Positions 55,898 to 64,000 of a stretch of DNA of 64,000 nucleotides are shown one piece after another; the first letter of the stretch is position 1; every line of letters begins with the position of its first letter. This DNA comes from DASZIT01 sp963709665 (GTDB taxonomy: Bacteria > Actinomycetota > Acidimicrobiia > Acidimicrobiales > RAAP-2): positions 1 through 64,000 of the forward strand of contig CAVPWU010000003.1 of the NCBI GenBank assembly GCA_963709665.1, written 5' to 3'. Both the position numbers and the translations under genes were made by a program. The notes beneath the pieces were generated by a model. That model did not search any database. It was not told the DNA's origin and saw only the letters and a list, made by a program, of their open reading frames with translations.

Positions 55898-55958
55898 CGA
55901 CCAGCCGTCGTCGGGAACCTCGACGTCGGTCCCGTCGAGGCGGAACCGGATCAGCGGA

Positions 55959-56324
55959 TCAGCTGAAGGAGGAGCCGCAGCCGCAGGTGCGGGAGGCGTT
56001 GGGGTTGGTCACGTGGAACCCGGCGCCCTGCAGGCCGTCGCTGAAGTCGAGGGTCGAGCCCTTGAGCAGATCGGCGCTGGCCGGGTCGACCACCACCTTG
56101 ACGGTGCCGAACTCGCGGACCACGTCGTCATCGGCGATGTCGGCATCGAAGAACATCTCGTAGCTGAAGCCCGAGCAGCCACCGGGACGGACCGCCACCC
56201 GCAGGGCGAGGTCGTCGGAGTCCTCCTGGGCGAGCAGCTCGGCCACCTTGGCGGTGGCCACGTCGGTCAGGGTGACGGGGCTGGGCTTCTTCCCGATGCT
56301 CACGGTCTGCATGGTTGTGCTCAC
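55959..56324 (-). CDS. A-type iron-sulfur carrier (ErpA/IscA family)
   Basis: 121 residues from GTG 56,324, set by AGGAGG 7 nt upstream. Conserved cysteines in RPGGCSGFSYEM and the C-terminal CGCGSSFS. Inserts Fe-S clusters into target proteins. It lies next to the 2Fe-2S fusion gene (same strand) and is divergent from Mrp, another Fe-S carrier (145 bp between starts), so the three genes form an Fe-S neighbourhood. Confidence 0.92.
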   Translation of the reverse strand: MSTTMQTVSIGKKPSPVTLTDVATAKVAELLAQEDSDDLALRVAVRPGGCSGFSYEMFFDADIADDDVVREFGTVKVVVDPASADLLKGSTLDFSDGLQGAGFHVTNPNASRTCGCGSSFS

Positions 56325-56456
56325 CGACGTTCCTCCTACCTTCGAGTGGGATCCGGCCGACGGCGCCCGCAACGGGCACCCCGGCTGCTGGCCCAAGCGT
56401 ACCCGCGCGTCCGGGCCGGCGGTACACCCGGCCGGTCGGCCCGGCGGCCGTCCCGG

Positions 56457-56462
56457 TAGAAT
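56457..56462 (+). promoter_or_regulatory. -10 element (TAGAAT) of mrp, leaderless
   Basis: TAGAAT is followed by 7 nt and the GTG at 56,470. No Shine-Dalgarno sequence is present, so the transcript probably starts at the start codon. Confidence 0.6.
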
Positions 56463-56469
56463 TCCCAGC

Positions 56470-57672
56470 GTGACACCCCCCGAGGCACCACCCGACGCAC
56501 TCCGGGCCGCCGGCGCCGGACCCTCGGCGGAGCAGGTGCACGACGCCCTGCGGGCGGTGGTCGACCCCGAGCTGGGCGCCGACATCGTCGACCTGGGCAT
56601 GGTCACCGCCGTCCGGTTCCCGGAGGCGGGCACCGTGGAGGTCGAGGTGGCCCTCACCGTGGCCGGCTGCCCGCTCCGCACCCAGATCAGCCAGGACGTG
56701 GAGACCCATGTCGGGGCCCTCGACGGGGTGCGCCGGGTCTCGGTCACCACCGGGGTGATGGACGCCGAGCAGCGCAAGGCGGTGATGGCCCGGGCCCGGC
56801 TCCTGGCCCGGGACCCCGCACCGGTCACCGACATCCCCGACACCACCCGGGTCCTGGCCATCGCCTCGGGGAAGGGTGGGGTGGGGAAGAGCTCGGTCAC
56901 CGTCAACCTGGCGGTGGCCCTGGCCCGCCGCGGGCTGACCGTCGGGGTGCTCGACGCCGACATCTGGGGCTTCTCGGTCCCCCGGCTCCTCGGGATGTCC
57001 GGCGAGGTGGAGGCCCGGGACAAGAAGATGGTCCCCCTCGAGCTCCCGGTCGGCGACGGTCTGCTCCGGGTGCTGTCGATGGGCTTCCTGGCCGACGAGG
57101 AGAGCGCCATCATGTGGCGGGGCCTGGTGCTCAACCGGGCCGTCCAGCAGTTCCTGGAGGACGTCCACTGGGGTGACCTGGACTACCTGCTGATCGACAT
57201 GCCCCCCGGCACCGGCGACATCCAGATGGGCCTGGCCCGGATGCTGCCGCGCACCGAGGTGCTGGTGGTCACCACCCCGCCGGTGGCCGCCCAGAAGGTG
57301 GCCGCCCGGACCGCCGACATGGCCCGCAAGGGCTACCTGCGGGTGGCCGGGGTGCTCGAGAACATGAGCGACTTCACCTGCGAGCACGGCACCACCTACG
57401 CCCTGTTCGGCTCCGGTGGCGGCGACCGCCTGGCCGCCGACATCGGGGTGCCGCTGGTGGGCCGGGTGCCGCTCCACCCGTCGGTGGCGGCCGGGGGTGA
57501 CGCCGGGTCACCGGTGGCCCTCGACGAGGACCAGCCCCTGGCGGCGGTGTTCGCCGACATCGCCAACGAGGTGGTGACCCGGGTGGCCCCCCTGGTCGAC
57601 ATGCACTCGTGCAGCGCCCGCCTGGTGGAGCGGGTGGAGGCGGCCGTGGAGGCCGGCCTCCCCACCGCCTGA
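56470..57672 (+). CDS. Mrp/ApbC/NBP35-family Fe-S cluster carrier ATPase
   Basis: 400 residues from GTG 56,470. An N-terminal MIP18/DUF59 domain (DALRAVVDPELGADIVDLGM) precedes a deviant Walker A LAIASGKGGVGKSSVTVNL, then VGVLDADIWGFSVPRLLGM, DYLLIDMPPGTGDIQMGLA and the end DFTCEHGTTYALFGSGGG. The expected C-terminal CxxC is reduced to one Cys (FTCEHG), which may alter cluster binding. Carries 4Fe-4S clusters to targets. Confidence 0.92.
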   Translation: MTPPEAPPDALRAAGAGPSAEQVHDALRAVVDPELGADIVDLGMVTAVRFPEAGTVEVEVALTVAGCPLRTQISQDVETHVGALDGVRRVSVTTGVMDAEQRKAVMARARLLARDPAPVTDIPDTTRVLAIASGKGGVGKSSVTVNLAVALARRGLTVGVLDADIWGFSVPRLLGMSGEVEARDKKMVPLELPVGDGLLRVLSMGFLADEESAIMWRGLVLNRAVQQFLEDVHWGDLDYLLIDMPPGTGDIQMGLARMLPRTEVLVVTTPPVAAQKVAARTADMARKGYLRVAGVLENMSDFTCEHGTTYALFGSGGGDRLAADIGVPLVGRVPLHPSVAAGGDAGSPVALDEDQPLAAVFADIANEVVTRVAPLVDMHSCSARLVERVEAAVEAGLPTA

Positions 57673-57673
57673 C

Positions 57674-58540
57674 TCAGGCCGGCACCCACCGCCAGACGGC
57701 GTGCCCGTCGTCGGGGTCGTCCACCGCCACCACCCCCTCCGAGGCCAGCAGCCGCAGGTGGGCCCAGAGCGAGCGCCGGGCCACCGGGTACCGCTCCCAC
57801 CCGACGTCGTCGTAGACGGTGGGCACCAGCTCGTCGACGGTGGACCGGCCGACGGCACGGAGGGCGGCGGCCACCTTGTCGCCGCGTCGGCGCCGGTGGT
57901 CCACGATGCCGGCCACCACCCCCGCCGGGTCGCCGATCAGCTCGCCGTGCCCGGGGGCGATGACCTCGGCCGGCGGGTCGAGGGCCAGCACCAGCTGCAG
58001 GCTGGCCAGGTAGGCGCCCATGTCGCCGTCGGGCGGTGAGATCACCACCGTCGAGCCGTCCATGACGTGGTCGCCGGTGAAGAGGAGCCGGGCCGGGCCC
58101 CCGGCCCGGTCGGCGGTCTGCCGGTCGAGCAGGTAGCAGAGGTGGTTGGAGGCGTGGCCGGGGGTGGCCACCGCCCGGATCCGGGGGCCGGGTGGTGCGA
58201 GCTGCCAGCCGTCGCCCACCACCCGGTCGGCGGTGAACCCGTCGCGGGAGGCGGAGCCGACCCGCTCGGCCCCCGTCCAGGCGGCCAGCCGGGCGGCGCC
58301 GGGGGCGTGGTCCGGATGGGTGTGGGTGACCAGGATGGAGCGGATGCGACCCGCCCCGGCGGTGGCCACGGCGTCGAGGTGCCGGGCGTCGTCGGGCCCG
58401 GGGTCGATGACCGCCAGCTGGTCCCTCCCCACCAGGTAGGTGTTGGTCCCCGACCCGGTCATCATCCCGGCGTTGCCCGCCCGGACCCGGACCACGTCGT
58501 CGAAGAGATCGGTCCGCCGGCCGCTCCCGTCCGGGCTCAC
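57674..58540 (-). CDS. metallo-beta-lactamase-fold hydrolase with C-terminal winged helix
   Basis: 288 residues from GTG 58,540, overlapping the Nudix gene stop by 4 bp. Metal motif ILVTHTHPDHAPG, later VATPGHASNHLCYL, FTGDHVMDG and VIAPGHGE, with binding residues complete. The C-terminal part (LVPTVYDDVGWERYPVARRS) resembles the LACTB2-type winged helix. RNase- or glyoxalase-like activity is possible; substrate unknown. Co-translated with the Nudix enzyme. Confidence 0.9.
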   Translation of the reverse strand: MSPDGSGRRTDLFDDVVRVRAGNAGMMTGSGTNTYLVGRDQLAVIDPGPDDARHLDAVATAGAGRIRSILVTHTHPDHAPGAARLAAWTGAERVGSASRDGFTADRVVGDGWQLAPPGPRIRAVATPGHASNHLCYLLDRQTADRAGGPARLLFTGDHVMDGSTVVISPPDGDMGAYLASLQLVLALDPPAEVIAPGHGELIGDPAGVVAGIVDHRRRRGDKVAAALRAVGRSTVDELVPTVYDDVGWERYPVARRSLWAHLRLLASEGVVAVDDPDDGHAVWRWVPA

Positions 58541-59469
58541 CTGGCGGTGCGGGGCATCCGGCCCGTGCCGGAGGGCGAGGTGACCTCCAGGCCCTCCACG
58601 TCCGCCCACTGCACGACCGGCGCCGACGACGCCTCCCGGTCGGCCAGGGCCTCCTCGTAGCCGGGGTCGCCGGGACGGAGGATCAGGACCCGGCCGTCCT
58701 CGATCAGCACGATGGGGAGCATGGTCACGATGTCGGTGACCGACGCCGCCCACGACAGGGCGGCGGCCACCGTCCGGTGGGGGGCCAGGGAGCGGAGGCA
58801 GCTCAGCGTGGGAGGCAGCATCTCGATCTCCCCGGCCTCGAACCGCTGCAGGGCGTCGGCCGGACGGACCCACAGGGTGGCGATGGTCTCCCCGTCGTCG
58901 TGGTGGGCCACCTGGTCGGCGGGGGCGGCGGTGACGAAGAAGCGGGTGTCGTAGCGGCGGGGGGAGAGCTCCGGGGTGACCCAGCGGGCCACGTAGTGGA
59001 CGTGGTCCACCGCCAGGATCAGGTCCTCGGCCTCGCAGACGTCGAGCAGCGTGGTGGTCCCGGCGTTGACCCCGTCCCGGTAGCCGGCGAAGCGGGCGGC
59101 CGCCGCCGGCGAGGAGGTGTCGAGCAGCCGGGGCGCCGACCCGTCGTGGCCCCGGCGGTGGGCCACCAGCACCCCCGCCTCCTCGAAGCACTCGCGGAGG
59201 GCGGCCACCCACAGGGCCAGGCCACCGGACGGCACCCCGACGGCGGCGCTGGCCTCGGCGTCGGTCCGCCCGAGGCACCGGGCCTCCATGGCCGGTCCGG
59301 CGTCACCGGGGTCGACCGCCCCCCCGGGGAACACGTAGGCGCCGGCCACGAACTCCGAGGCCAGGTTGCGCCGGAGCATGCAGACCTCGACGGCCGGTTC
59401 ACCGGCCCCGTCCCGGGCGTCCCGGAGCAGCATCACGGTGGCGGCGTCGCGAACCGGGACCGGGACCAT
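58537..59469 (-). CDS. Nudix hydrolase (NUDT19/CoA-diphosphatase-like)
   Basis: 310 residues. Nudix box region: GAYVFPGGAVDPGD and later ALRECFEEAGVLVAH; between them lies the insertion typical of NUDT7/19-like enzymes. After the Nudix domain come DHVHYVARWVTPELSPRRYD and TIATLWVRPADAL. Splits nucleoside diphosphates linked to X, possibly CoA derivatives. Forms an operon with the MBL gene. Confidence 0.9.
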   Translation of the reverse strand: MVPVPVRDAATVMLLRDARDGAGEPAVEVCMLRRNLASEFVAGAYVFPGGAVDPGDAGPAMEARCLGRTDAEASAAVGVPSGGLALWVAALRECFEEAGVLVAHRRGHDGSAPRLLDTSSPAAAARFAGYRDGVNAGTTTLLDVCEAEDLILAVDHVHYVARWVTPELSPRRYDTRFFVTAAPADQVAHHDDGETIATLWVRPADALQRFEAGEIEMLPPTLSCLRSLAPHRTVAAALSWAASVTDIVTMLPIVLIEDGRVLILRPGDPGYEEALADREASSAPVVQWADVEGLEVTSPSGTGRMPRTAR

Positions 59470-59541
59470 GCCCGAGGCTACCGCCGGCGACCGCCGGACC
59501 GCCGGGGGGGTCAGGCCGGGCGACCGCCGGACCGCTGGGAG

Positions 59542-60438
59542 TCAGGCCGGACGGAGGTCGGACCCGGCGGTCAGGGCGCCGGAGTCGACCAGGGCGTCGA
59601 GCGCCCGCTCCCCGAAGACCTCGGGGTCGGCGATCAGCCAGGCGTGCGAGCCCTCCACCACCGTGCCCTCCACCCCGGCGGCCCGCCGGAGGTCGTCGAA
59701 GGCCGACCGGGGCACCAGCCCGTCCCGGTCGGACCACACCACCACCACCGGCACCCCCCGCTGGGCGATGGTCCGGACCTCGGCCACCAGGTCGGCCCGC
59801 CGGATGAAGGCGCCGGTGCGGAGCATCCCCAGCGGGTCGCGGATCAGGTTGGGGACGAAGTCCTCGAGCAGGCTGGGCAGGACCCGCAGGGTCCGGGTCG
59901 AGGCCAGCAGGTCGGTCCCGAAGTACCGGCCCCAGTTCCAGGCCGGGCGCTCCACCATGGTGCGCACCTCGCCGGGGAGGGCGGCCCACGTCGGGCTGCC
60001 GATGGCGTTGGCCAGCAGCAGGGAGTCGGCCCGGCCGGGATGGTCGTGCACGAAGGCGGTCGACACCCCGCCCCCGAAGGAGTGGCCGGCCACCAGGGCC
60101 ACCCGGTCGACGCCCACGGCGTCGAGGAACCGCCCGACCCAGGTCGAGTAGCCGGCGAAGGAGCGCTCGGAGGCGGCCAGCGCCCGGGTGCCACCGAAGC
60201 CCGGCAGGGCGGGGGCGTAGACCCGGCAGCCGGCCATGGCCATGCGACGGATGGCCTGTCCGTAGGCGTTGGGGGTGAGTCCCCACCCGTGGAGGAAGAG
60301 GGCGTCGGGCCCGTTCCCGCAGGTGGCGTACCGCACCCGGTGCCCGGCGACCGGGCACTCCGACCAGGACAGACGGGCGTCGTCGGGCCCGTCGCCCTCC
60401 CCGACCGGATGCGCTCCGGTACCCCCGGCGATGGACAT
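59542..60438 (-). CDS. alpha/beta hydrolase
   Basis: 298 residues from ATG 60,438; TACAGT lies 8 nt upstream, so the start may be leaderless. Core: DALFLHGWGLTPNAYGQAIR, PALPGFGGTRALA, nucleophile ALVAGHSFGGGVSTAFV, Asp in VVVVWSDRDGLVPRSAF, His in VEGSHAWLIADPEVF. Complete triad. Esterase, lyase or haloperoxidase-like; substrate unknown. Confidence 0.9.
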   Translation of the reverse strand: MSIAGGTGAHPVGEGDGPDDARLSWSECPVAGHRVRYATCGNGPDALFLHGWGLTPNAYGQAIRRMAMAGCRVYAPALPGFGGTRALAASERSFAGYSTWVGRFLDAVGVDRVALVAGHSFGGGVSTAFVHDHPGRADSLLLANAIGSPTWAALPGEVRTMVERPAWNWGRYFGTDLLASTRTLRVLPSLLEDFVPNLIRDPLGMLRTGAFIRRADLVAEVRTIAQRGVPVVVVWSDRDGLVPRSAFDDLRRAAGVEGTVVEGSHAWLIADPEVFGERALDALVDSGALTAGSDLRPA

Positions 60439-60563
60439 GACTACACACTGTACGCATAAGGATCCGATAAAGACCGCACCACCGGCCCCGTTGCGCACGC
60501 ACTCCGTCGGCGGGGACGGTTACGCTCGCCCTGACCATCGGACGACTGAAGGACTGCGGAACC

Positions 60564-61697
60564 ATGGCACAGGACCAGCCGAAGGCCACCGGCGGCAACA
60601 AGCCCAAGCCCGGGGGGAACACTCCCAAGCCCGGCGGCAACACCCCCAAGCCGGCCGGCACCCAGTCCGCCAAGGACCGCAGTCGGGCCCAGAGCCGGCC
60701 GGTCAGCGGCAAGCCGGCCAAGGGCGGCACCTCCGCCAAGCCGGCGGCCAAGTCGGGGGGCACCGGGGGAAACAAGCCCCGCCCGGGACGCCCGGCGGCC
60801 ACGGCGGCCAAGCCGCCCCGCGGCGTCTCCGGGGCGCTGATCGCCTGGGGTGCCGTCGGCCTGGTCATCGTGATCATCGCCGTGCTGGTGATCGTCAAGG
60901 TCTCCACCGGGTCGTCGACCACCAACGCCACCTACACGCCGACCACCCCGGCCTCCCCCTCCCTGGTGAAGGACATCACCACGGTGCCGGCCTCGGTCTT
61001 CAACACCGTGGGGGTCAACTTCCCCTCCCAGGCGACCTCCACCCCCCCGACGGTGCTCACCGGCCAGCCGGCCCTCACCCTGGATGGGAAGACGCCGGCG
61101 ATGCTCTACTACGGCGCCGAGTGGTGCCCCTACTGCGCCGCCGAGCGGTGGGGGCTGGCCGTGGCGCTGGCCCGGTTCGGCACCTTGAGCGGGCTGCAGG
61201 TCACCGCCTCCTCCCACACCGACGTCTACCCCGAGACCCCGACCCTCAGCTTCGAGAAGACCACCCTCGACAGCCAGTACCTGTCGTTCTTCCCCATCGA
61301 GACCTGCACCAACATCCCCGACGCCGGCGACACCTCGTGCAACGGCTACAAGTCGCTGCAGCAGCCGACCGCGGAGGAGCAGGCCGTGCTGACCAAGTAC
61401 AGCTCGCCGACCTACCTCCCCGGGGCCACCGCCGGCCAGATCGGCTTCCCGTTCATCGACATCGGGAACAAGGCCCTGATCTCCGGGGCGACCTATAGCC
61501 CGCAGATGCTGGCCGGGCTCACCCACCAGGACATCGCCGGCAACCTCACCGACCCGACCAACGCCGTCACCCAGGCGATCGTCGGGACGGCCAACTACGT
61601 GAGCGCCGCCATCTGCGCCAGCACCAAGCAGCAGCCCTCGGACGTGTGCTCGAGCTCCGGGGTGATGGCCGCCACCAAAGCCCTCAAGCTCGGCTGA
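60564..61697 (+). CDS. DUF929 family membrane-anchored thioredoxin-like protein
   Basis: 377 residues. A Lys/Pro/Gly-rich cytoplasmic start with repeats (GGNTPKPGGNTPKP) is followed by one helix (LIAWGAVGLVIVIIAVLVIV) and an outer thioredoxin-like domain with the CxxC motif AMLYYGAEWCPYCAAERWGL. Extra cysteines occur in ETCTN, DTSCN, AICAS and DVCSS. The next gene encodes a VKOR membrane oxidoreductase and the one after a second DUF929 protein, so it is likely the thiol partner of VKOR. Confidence 0.9.
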   Translation: MAQDQPKATGGNKPKPGGNTPKPGGNTPKPAGTQSAKDRSRAQSRPVSGKPAKGGTSAKPAAKSGGTGGNKPRPGRPAATAAKPPRGVSGALIAWGAVGLVIVIIAVLVIVKVSTGSSTTNATYTPTTPASPSLVKDITTVPASVFNTVGVNFPSQATSTPPTVLTGQPALTLDGKTPAMLYYGAEWCPYCAAERWGLAVALARFGTLSGLQVTASSHTDVYPETPTLSFEKTTLDSQYLSFFPIETCTNIPDAGDTSCNGYKSLQQPTAEEQAVLTKYSSPTYLPGATAGQIGFPFIDIGNKALISGATYSPQMLAGLTHQDIAGNLTDPTNAVTQAIVGTANYVSAAICASTKQQPSDVCSSSGVMAATKALKLG

Positions 61698-61718
61698 GCG
61701 GGCTCGGACCGGCGACCC

Positions 61719-62219
61719 ATGACCTCCCTGCGCTGGCAGCCGATCACCACGCTGCTGCTGAGCATCGCCGGGCTGGGGGTGGCGACCTACCTGACCATCA
61801 CCCACTACGACACCCACGTGGCGCTGGTCTGCTCGGGCAAGGGGGTGATCAACTGCGAGAAGGTCACCACCAGCCCGCAGTCGGTGATCTTCGGGGTCCC
61901 GGTGGCGGTGCTGGGCCTGGCCTTCTTCGTCCCCATGATCGCCCTCTGCCTCCCGGTGGCGTGGCGGACCGCCCGGCGCTGGGTCCACTGGGCCCGGCTG
62001 GCCCTGTCGGTGACCGGGGTGGGGATGATCGTCTACCTGATCAGCGCCGAGCTCTTCATCATCAAGGCGATCTGCCTGTGGTGCTCCTCGGTCCACCTCA
62101 TCACCTTCATCCTGTTCGTGATCATCGCCACCGCCTCACCGATCGTGCTGGCCCGCGGCTACGGCACCGACGAGGACGAGGACGAGGACGAGCCCGAGCT
62201 GGCCGACGACCTCGCCTGA
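61719..62219 (+). CDS. vitamin K epoxide reductase (VKOR) family protein
   Basis: 166 residues with four to five membrane helices. Loop cysteines ALVCSGKGVINCEKV and the quinone-reducing active site CLWCSSVH on a later helix, as in bacterial VKOR. It passes electrons from thiol proteins to menaquinone, driving disulfide formation outside the membrane. The acidic tail is DEDEDEDEPELADD. Actinobacteria commonly use VKOR instead of DsbB. Placed between the two DUF929 genes (21 bp and 3 bp gaps). Confidence 0.94.
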   Translation: MTSLRWQPITTLLLSIAGLGVATYLTITHYDTHVALVCSGKGVINCEKVTTSPQSVIFGVPVAVLGLAFFVPMIALCLPVAWRTARRWVHWARLALSVTGVGMIVYLISAELFIIKAICLWCSSVHLITFILFVIIATASPIVLARGYGTDEDEDEDEPELADDLA

Positions 62220-62222
62220 CGG

Positions 62223-63086
62223 GTGGTCCCACCCTCCGACCGCCCGTCGCTGACCCCCACCGCCCGGTTCGCCTGGGGGGCGGTGGCCCTGCTGCTGATC
62301 GGGGTGGTGGCCCTGGTCGTCTACGCCCTCACCGACACCCCGGTGACCGTCCGGGTGGTCCACCGGTCCCCCACCGCCAAGGGGGTCATCCACCAGGTGG
62401 CCTCGGTGCCCGCCGACACCTTCGACGATGTCGGGATCTCCGCCCCGGGGACCGGCCTGACCGCCCCCACCGTCCTCGCCCACCAGCCCGCCCTGACCGC
62501 CGACGGCGGCCGGCCCGAGGTGCTCTTCGTGGGGGCCGAGTACTGCCCGTTCTGCGCCGCCGAGCGGTGGCCACTGGTGGTGGCCCTCTCCCGGTTCGGC
62601 CACTTCGAGTCGCTGTTCGACATGCAGTCGTCGAACACCTCGGTGTTCCCGGGGACCCAGACCTTCTCCTTCGTCGCCCCCCACTACTCGAGCCCCTACC
62701 TGGCCTTCGTGCCGGTGGAGCTGTACTCCAACGTGCCGGGGGCCACCGGCGTCTACACCCGGATCGCCACCCTCACCGCCGGCCAGCAGGCGGTGGTCGC
62801 CCGTTACGGGACCGGCACCGGGGCGGTGGGGTCGTTCCCCTTCGTCGACATCGACAACAAGGTGGTGGCGTCGTCGGCCGGGTACAGCCCGGCCACCCTG
62901 GCCAAGCTCGACCAGGCCACCATCGTGGGTGACCTGCGGACCGGCACCACCCCGGAGTCCCGGGCCATCATCGCCTCGGCCAACTACCTGACCGCCGGGA
63001 TCTGCTCGGTCACCGGCCAGCGCCCGGAGGCGGTGTGCGGCTCCAAGGGGGTCCAGACCGCCGCCCGCGACCTGGGCCTGGCCTGA
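62223..63086 (+). CDS. second DUF929 family thioredoxin-like protein
   Basis: 287 residues from GTG 62,223, 3 bp after the VKOR stop. One helix near the start (FAWGAVALLLIGVVALVVYA), then the CxxC motif VGAEYCPFCAAERWPLVVAL and two later cysteines (GICSVTGQR, EAVCGSKG). Paralogous to 60,564-61,697. With VKOR it forms a three-gene oxidative folding unit in which one DUF929 could serve as the oxidase and the other as an isomerase; that split is inference. Confidence 0.9.
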   Translation: MVPPSDRPSLTPTARFAWGAVALLLIGVVALVVYALTDTPVTVRVVHRSPTAKGVIHQVASVPADTFDDVGISAPGTGLTAPTVLAHQPALTADGGRPEVLFVGAEYCPFCAAERWPLVVALSRFGHFESLFDMQSSNTSVFPGTQTFSFVAPHYSSPYLAFVPVELYSNVPGATGVYTRIATLTAGQQAVVARYGTGTGAVGSFPFVDIDNKVVASSAGYSPATLAKLDQATIVGDLRTGTTPESRAIIASANYLTAGICSVTGQRPEAVCGSKGVQTAARDLGLA

Positions 63087-63105
63087 GCCGGACCGGGGTC
63101 CGGGC

Positions 63106-63363
63106 TCAGCCGGCCCGTCGGTCGGTCAGCTGCTTGCGCTCCACCTCGTTGAGGCCGCCCCAGATGCCGTGGGGCTCGTGGATCCGGATGGCGTACTCGA
63201 GGCAGTCGGAGCGCACCGAGCAGCTGGCGCAGATCGACTTGGCCCGGTCCTCACGCTGGAGCTTCTCTTCCTTGCGCTCGGCGTGGGCAGGCGGGAAGAA
63301 GACCTCCGCCTGGGGGCCGCGGCACGAGGCCTTGGCCTGCCACGTATCGAGTGCCTGCGCCAT
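63106..63363 (-). CDS. WhiB-family Fe-S transcriptional regulator
   Basis: 85 residues from ATG 63,363, GGGGAGAG just upstream. Four cluster cysteines: SCRGPQ, SICASCSVRSDC (C-x2-C-x5-C), and the turn HGIWGGLNEVER. The basic tail KQLTDRR binds DNA. Four-Cys WhiB proteins bind 4Fe-4S and the primary sigma factor. Divergent from the ArsA-like gene; about 170 bp between them. Confidence 0.95.
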   Translation of the reverse strand: MAQALDTWQAKASCRGPQAEVFFPPAHAERKEEKLQREDRAKSICASCSVRSDCLEYAIRIHEPHGIWGGLNEVERKQLTDRRAG

Positions 63364-63535
63364 CCGTCTCTCCCCCTTCACGCCCCGCGGAGCGCTCCAC
63401 GCAGCGAACGTACACGCGGGATTCGGCACTGACAAGGCCTCTGACCAGGATTTCCCCCCGTCCCTGCCTGGACGGGACCCCCTGCGGGGGGCGTCGGGGT
63501 CGCTCCGGCACCGGACCGCTACGCTCCGATAGGTC

Positions 63536-64000
63536 ATGGACGTCAGCTTCTTCTGCCGGCAGAGTCACGTCCTGATCGTGGCGGGCAAGGGTGGCGTGGG
63601 AAAGACCACCATGGTGGCGGCCCTGGCCAGGACGGCCGCCGCCGCCGGACTGTCCGTCCTGATCGTCGAGCTGGAGGGGCGTCCCGGGGTGACCGACGCC
63701 TTCGGCGACCCCGACCCGCTGGGGCACGACCGGGCGGTGCTCGACGCCGCCGGGGCCGGTGAGATCGGGGAGGACCTCCCCGTCGACGAGGACAGCGAAC
63801 GGGTCCCCCCGGGGACGGTGCAGGCCCGGATGATCACCCCCGACCACGCCCTGGCCGAGTACTTCGACGACCACGGCCTGCGCCGGTTCACCCGCCGCCT
63901 CACCTCCTCGGGGATCTTCGAGGTGGTGGCCGGGGCCATCCCCGGCATCCGGGACGTCCTGGTCCTCGGCAAGATCAAGCAGCTCGAGCGGGCGGGGATC
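63536..64000 (+). CDS. ArsA/GET3-like P-loop ATPase (partial, runs off the window)
   Basis: Starts at ATG 63,536: MDVSFFCRQSHVLIVAGKGG with deviant Walker A AGKGGVGKTTMVAALA; first 155 residues seen. TACGCT at 63,520 could be a -10. The whiB-linked ATPase pair of actinobacteria (Rv3679/Rv3680 type) is a close fit for context, and a partner gene would be expected just beyond the window. Membrane export or anion ATPase roles are assigned to this family, function uncertain. Confidence 0.85.
   Translation, partial: MDVSFFCRQSHVLIVAGKGGVGKTTMVAALARTAAAAGLSVLIVELEGRPGVTDAFGDPDPLGHDRAVLDAAGAGEIGEDLPVDEDSERVPPGTVQARMITPDHALAEYFDDHGLRRFTRRLTSSGIFEVVAGAIPGIRDVLVLGKIKQLERAGI

Overview
The window looks like chromosomal DNA of a high-GC actinobacterium, most likely of the Acidimicrobiia type. 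The pointers are a WhiB regulator, an orphan GlnR-like regulator beside two glutamine synthetases, a CeoB/CeoC pair next to an OB-fold protein, the topA-tmk-holB order, a DUF929/VKOR folding cluster, secreted SDGG-repeat proteins, and many promoters of the form TAnnnT-7 nt-ATG (leaderless starts). The taxonomic call is inference; no rRNA is present.

Bases 1-33,000 are accessory DNA that looks lower in GC than the rest and is rich in orphan genes. It ends exactly at a tRNA-Thr(CGT) gene (32,998-33,073, minus) with a phage-type integrase and a small excisionase-like HTH gene beside it. Inside are a MobF relaxase-helicase (frameshifted), an AbiEi/AbiEii toxin-antitoxin pair, a tandem pair of overlapping tyrosine recombinases flanked by paired repeat sites, a lone tyrosine recombinase, an IS110 element with a hairpin that may be part of its bridge RNA, a broken PIN toxin, and a signalling cluster (lectin-domain Ser/Thr kinase divergent from an FHA-LuxR regulator, between two secreted repeat proteins). 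Bases 328-627 and 25,803-26,272 carry the same series of motifs in inverted orientation, so a 25-kb segment is bounded by long imperfect inverted repeats.

Bases 33,000-64,000 are dense, very GC-rich core genome: holB-tmk-topA, H+-pyrophosphatase, a KimA/APC-like permease fused to an OB-fold domain and divergent from ceoB-ceoC, a HAD phosphatase, a sigma-70 factor, nadE, a nitrogen block (GSII, GSI, GlnR-like regulator, with matching GlnR-box candidates upstream of both synthetases), a RidA protein, a compact CoxS-CoxL fusion, Fe-S carrier genes (ErpA, Mrp), MBL and Nudix hydrolases, an extracytoplasmic thiol-oxidation module (DUF929-VKOR-DUF929), whiB and the start of an ArsA-like ATPase.

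The stretch 33.6-36.0 kb has many reading-frame breaks in three normally essential genes, which I read as sequence errors rather than gene loss. Two more compensating breaks lie in the relaxase.
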